NCBI GenBank assembly: GCA_027325115.1
Contig: DAHWFG010000321.1
Coordinates: 1-22,859 of the forward strand
DNA length: 22,859 nucleotides
From: JAKBCQ01 sp021807585
GTDB taxonomy: Bacteria; Planctomycetota; Planctomycetia; Isosphaerales; Isosphaeraceae
Direction of reading: 5' to 3'
Shown here: piece after piece, positions 16,865-22,859 of the stretch
Layout of the letters: every line of letters starts with the position of its first letter
How positions within the stretch are numbered: position 1 is the first letter of the stretch
The notes under the pieces: generated by a model
What the model was told of the DNA's origin: nothing
Database searches by the model: none
What the model saw: the letters and a program-made list of their open reading frames with translations, nothing else
Translations under genes and position numbers: made by a program

Positions 16865-18463
16865 TCATCGGAATCGCCCCAAAAGATCATACGCCGCGTT
16901 GCGGCCGTTGATCGCGACGACGCTTCCCCCCGGATACGTGCACGCGCCGCAAAGAAACACGCCGGGATGCGGCGTTCGATAAGCAAGCCTTTGATCCCAC
17001 ATGTATTGAGGTAAACATTCCCCCTGAAAGATATGCCCCCCCGTCAGGCCGATCTCGCGTTCGATATCGGCGGGGCCGAGCGCCGAAACGCGCTCGATCG
17101 CCGCGGGGATGTTCGAACAAAATCGCGCGATCGATGCGATCGCTCGATCGGTCGCGTCGTCGCGTCGCGAATCCCAATCGCCCGCGGCGAACGTATCGGG
17201 AACGTATTGCGCAAACACGCTCATCGAGTGGCGACCCCGCGGAGCGACCGAATCGTCGAACACCGTTTGAAAATAAAGCTCGGTCCAAAGACGATCGGGA
17301 AGCTCGCCCCGATTCGCCGCGGCGTGGCCTTCAATCCATTCCTGTTTGGTAAGCGGCGTGTTGATCTGGCCGTGATGATGCGGCTCGAACGTTCCCGGCC
17401 GCGCGAGAAAATTGGGAAGCACGCCGAGCGCGATATTGAGCTTGAGCGTTCGACCGCGCATCGGGATCGATTCGACCTTTTTTTTCCAGCCTGGATCCGC
17501 CGATTCGCCCAAAAGCTTAAGCGTCGTGATCGGATCGGCGTTGGAAACGACCGCTCGCGCGTTGATTCGATCACCCGATTCGAGTTCGACCCCTTGATCG
17601 GGGACGATCCGCGTCACTCGAATTCCAGTCGCCACGACCGCGCCGAATTCCCGCGCCGCGTCGCAGATCAAAAACGAAATCATCCCCATGCCGCCGATCA
17701 CGTATCCCCACGCCCCCGGTTCGCCCGCGAGTCGTCCCGATTGGTGATGAAAATGAATCGACGCCGTCCCGCGATCGAACGGGCTCGCGTTCGTTCCGAT
17801 CACCCCCTGGCCAAGATAAGCAATCTGCAACCGTTCATCCTTTAGGTAACGCTCGACCAATTCGGCCATCGACCAATCGAACAGTAAGCCGATCGCGTCG
17901 GGGTCGCGATGAAGCCTCGCTTCGATCTCGTCGCGCGAAGGAGGAGGCGAAAGCCATATGTCGCGATCGCCTTCGGGACGGAGCGCGTCGCGGATTCTTC
18001 GCTTGAGATCGATCATCGCGCGAAGACCGGAAACATCCCGAGGTGAAAACTTCTGAATCTCTTCGTACAACCTCCTCTCGTCGTCCCATAATTGAACGCT
18101 CGATCGGTCTTCAAACGGGACGAACATCCCCGAGGTCGCGATGCGATACCTTAAGCCTCGTTCAACGAGCCCGAGATCGGCGACGACGCGCGGATGCAAC
18201 AAGCCGACGAGATACGCGCACGGAGAGACGCGATAACCCGGCCAAAGCTCTTTGAGAGTGCACGCCCCGCCGACGCGTTCGCGCGCCTCGAGCACGAGGA
18301 CGCTTCGCCCCTCGCGTGCCAGATACGCGGCGCACGTGAGGCCGTTGTGCCCTCCGCCGACGACGATCGCATCCCACGTTCTCGCTCGCATCTCGCCGAT
18401 CGAGATTTGCGCGTCGAGCGTTCCAAGCGTTTCCGCGGCGGGTCTGATCGATCGTGCGGTCAT
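16865..18463 (-). CDS. FAD-dependent phytoene dehydrogenase-like oxidoreductase (PYROXD2-like)
   Basis: A 532-residue FAD enzyme related to CrtI phytoene desaturases and mammalian PYROXD2. Seen: VVGGGHNGL (34-42) with the GxGxxG dinucleotide-binding turn, E59 at the end of the second strand (VLVLEARERVGG), and near the C-terminus FLCGACTYPGGSV, the usual second FAD-contacting motif. The substrate is unknown; no carotenoid genes are near. I chose ATG 18463 because GGAG (18471-18474) lies 7 nt before it and the Rossmann fold then begins 30 residues in. Alternative starts are 18391 and the longer 18517 or 18607; the extra N-terminal sequence they imply has no family match. The gene is convergent with the ceramidase-like gene and divergent from the HD protein gene. 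Confidence 0.9.
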   Translation of the reverse strand: MTARSIRPAAETLGTLDAQISIGEMRARTWDAIVVGGGHNGLTCAAYLAREGRSVLVLEARERVGGACTLKELWPGYRVSPCAYLVGLLHPRVVADLGLVERGLRYRIATSGMFVPFEDRSSVQLWDDERRLYEEIQKFSPRDVSGLRAMIDLKRRIRDALRPEGDRDIWLSPPPSRDEIEARLHRDPDAIGLLFDWSMAELVERYLKDERLQIAYLGQGVIGTNASPFDRGTASIHFHHQSGRLAGEPGAWGYVIGGMGMISFLICDAAREFGAVVATGIRVTRIVPDQGVELESGDRINARAVVSNADPITTLKLLGESADPGWKKKVESIPMRGRTLKLNIALGVLPNFLARPGTFEPHHHGQINTPLTKQEWIEGHAAANRGELPDRLWTELYFQTVFDDSVAPRGRHSMSVFAQYVPDTFAAGDWDSRRDDATDRAIASIARFCSNIPAAIERVSALGPADIEREIGLTGGHIFQGECLPQYMWDQRLAYRTPHPGVFLCGACTYPGGSVVAINGRNAAYDLLGRFR

Positions 18464-18719
18464 CGGTACACTCCATCGTTCCGCAGTCGCCCCTTCGATC
18501 GTCGCTCCTTCATCCATTTTAGGACCGGAATCGATCGAACGAACATGAAAAATGACGAACCGCGCCCCTCGCGGGTGGCCTCGCCGATTCGGTTCGGATA
18601 TCATCAACTCCTCTCGGCCTTCCCGTTCGGTAACGCCGAGATATGTATCATCCGGGTTCCTAAAGGGTTATCATTGAGGTTGATCTTCATAAAGATCGAC
18701 GGAAAGCGGCGTTCCGGCC
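18464..18719. promoter_or_regulatory. Divergent promoter region with a hairpin before the HD protein gene
   Basis: This 256-nt spacer must carry the promoters of the two divergent genes. A hairpin, GATCTT-CATA-AAGATC (18682-18697), lies about 22 nt before the start codon of the HD protein gene and could affect its translation; this is inference. No -35/-10 boxes were assigned. Confidence 0.3.
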
Positions 18720-19763
18720 ATGTCTTTAGCGTCACCCCGAATCGGAGTCGTTCGCCTGTCGGAGCTCGATCACGACCGCGAGGCGATCTGCTTCGCCAGG
18801 CTCGTCAAACGCGATCGTGGAACCGATAGAAACGGGCATTCTTATGTGAAGTGCTCGTTTCGCGATCGCGATACGATCGTCACCGCGCCGATCTGGTCCA
18901 AAGATCCGCTCTTGGCGCATGTCGAGGAATGGATCGAGGGGACGCCGTATCGAATTCATTGCCGCGGCGAGAAGAACGATAAATTTGGCATGCAACTCAA
19001 GATCATCGACATCCGTCCCGCGGCGCACGAGGACGCCGCCGACGGCTTCGATCTCGGCGATCTCGTGGAAACCTCGGAATATTCCGAGGAAGAATTGTTC
19101 GAATCGCTCGGTAAATTCATCGACGACGGAATCAAGGACGCCAAGCTCAAACGCCTCGTTCTCAACATCATCGAAGAAAACCGCGAATTGTTGGCGCAAA
19201 TCCCCGCGGCCGAGATGATGCATCACGAATATCACCGCGGTTTACTTGAACATATCCGCAGCGTGACGCGTCTGGCGTTGATCGTATCGAAGCATTACGA
19301 GCAATATTATTACAAATTGAATCCTCCTCTCAATCGGGGGGTGATCGTCGCCGCGGCGATCCTTCACGATATCGGTAAAATCCGCGAGTTCTCATACGCC
19401 GGAATGAACGTCGCGTACAGTAAAGAGGGAAGTTTGCTGGGGCATATCGTCCTCGGCAGAGACCTCGTACGCGCCGCGGCCGCCAAGATCGAGGGTTTTC
19501 CCGAGGAAACGTTGCTTCTGCTTGAGCATGTGATTATATCACATCACGGCAAGCTCGAGTTCGGCTCGCCCAAAACCCCGCAAACGCTCGAGGCGATCGT
19601 CGTGCATTACATCGACGATCTCGATTCCAAGATGAACGCCGGGGCTCGTCAATTGATTCGTTCGAAAACCCCCGACGATTTCACCGAGAAGGTTTTTATG
19701 CTCAACAATCAACGCTTGTACAAAGGCGTTCCGGTCGATCACGAAATCGGCGGCGAGGAATGA
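18720..19763 (+). CDS. OB-fold / HD-domain phosphohydrolase, YhaM-like 3'-5' exoribonuclease
   Basis: A 347-residue cytosolic protein. The N-terminal part (about 8-100) resembles the nucleic-acid-binding OB-fold of YhaM (aligned segment IGVVRLSELDHDREAICFARL). The HD domain follows: GLLEH with H178, AILHDIGKI (213-221) with the H216-D217 pair, LLGHIVLGRD with H242, LLEHVIISHHGKLEFG with H270, H275 and H276, and D300 in YIDDLDSKM. All expected metal ligands are present. Known: YhaM of Gram-positive bacteria is a 3'-5' exoribonuclease with the same OB-HD order and about 314 residues. Inference: an RNase acting in RNA turnover; a different nucleotide phosphohydrolase activity is possible. No close Shine-Dalgarno precedes the ATG. 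It is likely monocistronic, with a hairpin right after the stop. Confidence 0.88.
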   Translation: MSLASPRIGVVRLSELDHDREAICFARLVKRDRGTDRNGHSYVKCSFRDRDTIVTAPIWSKDPLLAHVEEWIEGTPYRIHCRGEKNDKFGMQLKIIDIRPAAHEDAADGFDLGDLVETSEYSEEELFESLGKFIDDGIKDAKLKRLVLNIIEENRELLAQIPAAEMMHHEYHRGLLEHIRSVTRLALIVSKHYEQYYYKLNPPLNRGVIVAAAILHDIGKIREFSYAGMNVAYSKEGSLLGHIVLGRDLVRAAAAKIEGFPEETLLLLEHVIISHHGKLEFGSPKTPQTLEAIVVHYIDDLDSKMNAGARQLIRSKTPDDFTEKVFMLNNQRLYKGVPVDHEIGGEE

Positions 19764-19765
19764 GA

Positions 19766-19793
19766 GAACGCTGCAAACGCTTGCGTTTCGTTC
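19766..19793 (+). terminator. Possible terminator hairpin after the HD protein gene
   Basis: GAACG (19766-19770) pairs with CGTTC (19789-19793), and an inner AAACG-CTTG-CGTTT hairpin (19775-19788) stacks on it with CTGC as a one-sided bulge. It begins 3 nt after the stop codon. No T-run follows, so termination is uncertain. Confidence 0.35.
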
Positions 19794-19909
19794 CTCTTGG
19801 ATCGTAGCCGATGAGACAGAATCGCACGGCATCCGAAAACCGGGTAAACTTGATCAGACATACGCAGTGCCTATTGGATCCGTGTCGCCCGCCGAAAGAG
19901 GAAATGCAC

Positions 19910-20294
19910 ATGAGATTTCGATCGTCGGTCCGTATGCGCGGAACCCTCACGGCGTTCTTTTCGATCGTGTTTTTGTTTCGATCAGGTTCGGCCTTCGCCG
20001 AGAACCGTGATTCCACGATCGCGCGGTGCGGCGCGGGATTCGTCGAATCCATCGGCGGGTATCGCGATTTGCACCTTAAGGGAAGCCCGTACGCAATGGG
20101 CTTTCAGCACGGAACGCTCCTCAAAGACGATATCCGCGAACTCGTCCGGTTCTTGTTCGAAGAAAAGGCGAAAGAGGCCGATTTCAAACTCTTTGGCCAA
20201 AAAAATCGAACCCAAGGCGATCATCAAAGCGATCGTCAGGGTAGAGAATCCGTTCGGCTCGAGAAGTCCGAAAAAATCTTTTGTACAGTATTGA
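19910..20294 (+). pseudogene. Broken 5' fragment of a C45-type autoproteolytic acyltransferase/hydrolase gene
   Basis: ATG 19910 (AGAGGA 7 nt upstream) opens a signal peptide (LTAFFSIVFLFRSGSAFA) and the recognisable N-terminal region HLKGSPYAMGFQHGTLL, which resembles C45-family proteins related to acyl-CoA:6-aminopenicillanate acyltransferase. At 20199-20205 there is a run of seven A. Before it the frame reads KLFGQK; beyond it the same similarity resumes only in the +1 frame (IEPKAIIKAIVRVENPF), as if one A had been added. Resemblance stops near 20255 and the frame ends at 20292-20294. The catalytic cysteine region of the family should lie further on and is absent. So the gene is frameshifted and truncated; programmed slippage at the A-run would not restore the missing part. 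A sequencing error in the A-run is also possible, but does not explain the truncation. Confidence 0.7.
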
Positions 20295-20386
20295 CGACTC
20301 TGTTTCGTTATTTATATTCATTGTTAATATTCTAGTCAGACCCCTTCGGTTTCTGGCGATTCGGATCTCAATATGAGGGACGAGCA

Positions 20387-20821
20387 ATGTTCAGAACTCA
20401 CTCACGCTTGACTTTTCTCTTGCGATCCTTTTCTTGATCGCGTGTTTGTTCGGGGTCATCACACTTCCGTCAGACGCTCATCAAACGCTGACCTTTGATG
20501 GAGCGGACTGTCAACCAACGGACTGCAATGGATGTCTCGCTTATTTAAGTTCCACTAGCGGCAAGTGTTCTTGTTATCAGGGGTCCTCCAACGAAACCAA
20601 CGTTAAATTTTGCATCGCTGGAACGAAGGATGATCAATGGAACGAAGGATGATCAATGCTTCAAATCGCCGGTAACCGACCCTATCAGTTGCGGACCTGG
20701 AACAATTTGGAGTTGCAACGCTCCCGTCAACAACACATGTACGATCACTTCCCAATGCGCCTGTCCTTCGACCGGGGGAACGGGAGTTCCTGGATTTAAA
20801 TCGTTTTTTAGTTGTCAGTAA
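20387..20821 (+). pseudogene. Disrupted gene for a small secreted cysteine-rich protein
   Basis: GAGGGA (20375-20380) lies 6 nt before ATG 20387, which opens MFRTHSRLTF and stops at 20433-20435. In the -1 frame a hydrophobic signal core (SLAILFLIACLFGVI) and SDAHQ follow, so one base seems lost near 20411-20415, where a T-run now has four T. The body continues with ADCQPTDCNGCLAYLSSTSG and then runs out of frame at an exact 19-bp tandem duplication (20619-20656). Removing one copy joins FCIAGTKDDQ to CFKSPVTDPISCGPG in frame and gives an uninterrupted end to TAA 20819-20821. The restored protein would be about 138 residues with a signal peptide and 13 cysteines in the mature part, spaced in pairs as in disulfide-rich secreted proteins. 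I do not recognise the family. A TTG at 20434 could start a shorter product lacking part of the signal peptide. Confidence 0.65.
20619..20656 (+). repeat. Exact 19-bp tandem duplication
   Basis: TGGAACGAAGGATGATCAA occurs twice without a mismatch (20619-20637 and 20638-20656), followed by two more matching bases. Since 19 is not a multiple of three, the second copy shifts the reading frame of the cysteine-rich gene it lies in. Exact identity suggests a recent event. Confidence 0.95.
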
Positions 20822-20952
20822 TTTCCGACCTGTTATCAAATGCGAGAGCTACAAATCGTTTTAGATAAGATCAATATTGATCGATAATTCTAAATCCACA
20901 AGGAGGTACGTGGTTGGATCGAGTCGATTGAATCCAACACGTAAACTTTCAC

Positions 20953-22062
20953 ATGCATACATCATTCTTGATTATCGTCGCGGTTTCATATACCGGATTC
21001 TTCCAAAATCCGGAATCCGGTAAACTGGAGCGACTTATCTCGAATCTTCGAGGATATGAATCGTTGTATGCTAATGTAGAGCTTGAGGGGACAAAAACTT
21101 ATGAATCAGATGACGAGTTTCCTATTCATGAGAATCAATTTAAATCTATTAAAAATACATTTAAGTCTGTCTTCCAAAACGATATGATTTACGGAGAATT
21201 GCTCGGTACGGGACTGACGATCAAGGGCCTGAAATATACCTTCGATACCTACGCCGGGTATGATGGTGAGAAGACGCGTTTCTCTGAGCATCTCGAATTC
21301 GGCAATGTCGTGATTGGAAAAGGAAGAATTGGAATCGTCGTTCGACCCCACGGCTTTCTCCTCAACGAATCGCGAGTGCACTTCCCTTTGGCCGATCTTT
21401 TATCAAATTCTCCATCGCTCAAATTCACGTCTTATGATTTTAGAGAAAATGAGACGGAATATCTAGGAGAAGATACTTTCAATGGGTACAGTTGTATAAA
21501 AGTTCGGATACACACTTGGCATCGCTCTCTCGGAAGAGATTCCGACTCTCCGATCGACCTTTGGTTGGCGACCGATCGCAATCTCATTCCTGTTCACATG
21601 GAAGGTTATAGATTTTATGACGGAACGTTTTTAATGATTGAGATTGGTTCGGTGGACGGATTCAAAGAGATCGAAACGGGAGTTTGGTATCCTACATCCA
21701 GTCGTTCCGAGATCTACGACTACTCTTGGGAAAAACCGATCTCGGCGAATACCCGGAGACTCACGGGAAAATGGACTCATGCGATAAATAAAATAAATCT
21801 CAATCCAAATTATCCTAAGGAATTCTTCTCCAACATTAAAATGCCCGACGGAGTTCCCGTGTGGGTGTTGAAAGACAAAAAACACATCGGCTCTTATATC
21901 CAGGGTCTGCCAAACAATACCGAATCGACGAGTAAGAAAAAAAGAATCTCGGTTTCGGCTGTCGTCGCAATTGGACTTTTATCGGCGATTATTATCTCAT
22001 TCTTGCTTTACAGAAATCGACGACGATCCTCGATCGTTTTTAATAATCCAAGATTGATTTGA
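20953..22062 (+). CDS. Membrane-anchored protein, possibly LolA-like fold, unknown role
   Basis: A 369-residue protein. The N-terminal 17 residues (MHTSFLIIVAVSYTGFF) look like a signal sequence or anchor. The body has alternating beta-strand-like segments, including YAGYDGEKTRFS, LWLATDRNLIPVHMEGYRFYDG and a strand ending in GVWYPTSSRSEIYD, which recall the LolA/LppX-type half-barrel seen in many planctomycete outer-membrane lipoprotein-sorting-like proteins; this is a weak resemblance, not an assignment. A clear transmembrane helix (332-353, ISVSAVVAIGLLSAIIISFLLY) follows a KKKR stretch and is followed by RNRRR, so the C-terminus anchors it in the inner membrane with the body outside. Codon use is AT-richer than in the genes to the left. 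The start is uncertain: AAGGAGG (20900-20906) is too far upstream of the ATG. The DUF1573 gene follows after 28 nt, suggesting co-transcription. Confidence 0.8.
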   Translation: MHTSFLIIVAVSYTGFFQNPESGKLERLISNLRGYESLYANVELEGTKTYESDDEFPIHENQFKSIKNTFKSVFQNDMIYGELLGTGLTIKGLKYTFDTYAGYDGEKTRFSEHLEFGNVVIGKGRIGIVVRPHGFLLNESRVHFPLADLLSNSPSLKFTSYDFRENETEYLGEDTFNGYSCIKVRIHTWHRSLGRDSDSPIDLWLATDRNLIPVHMEGYRFYDGTFLMIEIGSVDGFKEIETGVWYPTSSRSEIYDYSWEKPISANTRRLTGKWTHAINKINLNPNYPKEFFSNIKMPDGVPVWVLKDKKHIGSYIQGLPNNTESTSKKKRISVSAVVAIGLLSAIIISFLLYRNRRRSSIVFNNPRLI

Positions 22063-22090
22063 TTCTTTGGGATACACATGGATTATCACT

Positions 22091-22859
22091 ATGAAAATTA
22101 AATTGTTCTCCTTGATAATCGCCTTATTCGTCGCGATTCTGATCGTATATCTGATCAAACCGATTCGTGATCGAAGGCGATCCGGACCGATCGCTTCGAT
22201 TCCGGTGCGCGAAGTCGATCTCGGCGAAGCGAATGGAGCCGAAACACTCAGGGGATCTTTCATCATCAAAAACAAGGGTTCGTCTCTATTAACCTACAAA
22301 TTAGCCAAATCGTGCGGTTGCACCGAATTATCTCCAATGGAGGGGTCGATTGCTCGCGGTGCGTCTCGGGATATATCCATCGGTATCCATCTCGGCGTGG
22401 ATGGGGTCGATAAGAATGTGACAATCAAAGTCGACTCGAACGATCCGATTAATCCGAGCCAATTCCTTCATGTTCATGCTAGACGTCCTTATCCTTTCGA
22501 TTGCGAACCCCTTTCGATCGATTTCGGATCGATATCACGTGCGGATAAACCGTCGATTCGAACGATACACCTATCGATCAGAAAAAACAACGCCGGCTTC
22601 ATCGTGGTCAAATCTTTTCCCAATCGATTTAAGCTAAAGCAGAAGATCGGCAAGAATGGAGTCGAAGAAATCGTAATCGAATCGACCCCGGATTACGAAG
22701 ACGATTATCTGCTCGATCATCTGGTTTTGGAGGATGTCAAGAATCATACTTCGATGAAGATTCCCATCTCTGCGCATATCGTTGATCAGATTTCCGCCGC
22801 TCCACACTATCTCAACCCGACATCGATCACATCCAATCCGGACGTTCTTGAAGGACGAT
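22091..22859 (+). CDS. DUF1573 domain protein, 3' end cut by the window
   Basis: The frame is open from ATG 22091 to the window end, 256 codons with no stop. Residues about 5-22 form one hydrophobic helix (LFSLIIALFVAILIVYLI) followed by KPIRDRRR, giving an inner-membrane anchor or uncleaved signal. The Ig-like DUF1573 domain follows: VREVDLGEANGAETLRGSF (39-57), the family signature SCGCTE (74-79, cysteines C75 and C77) and ISIGI. A second similar repeat starts near residue 138 (LSIDFGSISRADKPSIRTIH). Known: DUF1573 proteins are ASH-like/Ig-fold exported proteins frequent in planctomycetes and Bacteroidetes, of unknown role. The gene is 28 nt after the LolA-like gene, so the two membrane-anchored proteins may act together. 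The Shine-Dalgarno is weak. Confidence 0.88.
   Translation, partial: MKIKLFSLIIALFVAILIVYLIKPIRDRRRSGPIASIPVREVDLGEANGAETLRGSFIIKNKGSSLLTYKLAKSCGCTELSPMEGSIARGASRDISIGIHLGVDGVDKNVTIKVDSNDPINPSQFLHVHARRPYPFDCEPLSIDFGSISRADKPSIRTIHLSIRKNNAGFIVVKSFPNRFKLKQKIGKNGVEEIVIESTPDYEDDYLLDHLVLEDVKNHTSMKIPISAHIVDQISAAPHYLNPTSITSNPDVLEGR

Overview
The window looks like a chromosomal piece of a planctomycete (Planctomycetota). The main reason is a run of protein families largely typical of that phylum: a DUF1549/DUF1553 cytochrome-like protein, a Tat-exported DUF1501 protein, a secreted protein with pre-peptidase C-terminal (PPC) domains, a ceramidase-like enzyme, and near the right end a DUF1573 protein. 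Most of the window is GC-rich and unusually full of GATC/CGATCG. The last 2.5 kb is clearly AT-richer.

Layout. (1) 1-1010, minus: a secreted EF-hand protein whose frame meets TGA at 171-173 exactly where iodothyronine deiodinases carry selenocysteine. The deiodinase homology continues past the TGA to the window edge, and a SECIS-like hairpin lies 10 nt after it. I read this as one selenoprotein gene. (2) 1477-3027, plus: a Tat-exported protein of unknown function with a hairpin behind it. (3) 3342-5021, plus: a short-chain dehydrogenase and a DUF374-type acyltransferase, facing a Gfo/Idh/MocA oxidoreductase (5087-6157, minus). (4) 6349-8272, plus: nadC and a biotin-protein ligase, with an intrinsic terminator behind them, followed by a 586-nt gap rich in inverted repeats. 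(5) 8859-16686, plus: a probable four-gene operon for exported proteins (DUF1549/DUF1553, DUF1501, PPC protein, ceramidase-like). (6) 16865-18463, minus: a CrtI/PYROXD2-like FAD oxidoreductase, divergent from a YhaM-like OB-fold/HD protein (18720-19763, plus). (7) 19910-20821: two broken secreted-protein genes, a C45-type acyltransferase fragment with a frameshift at A7 and a cysteine-rich protein broken by an exact 19-bp tandem duplication and a second indel. (8) 20953-end, plus: a membrane-anchored protein that may have a LolA-like fold, and a DUF1573 protein cut by the window end.

How the genes relate. nadC and birA are cofactor genes (NAD synthesis, biotin attachment) and probably share a transcript. 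The 8859-16686 cluster is an export-oriented unit whose substrate is unknown. The strongest unusual signal is the selenoprotein at the left edge; the most informative decay signal is the reversible-looking duplication at 20619-20656. I saw no tRNA, rRNA, CRISPR array or intact transposase.
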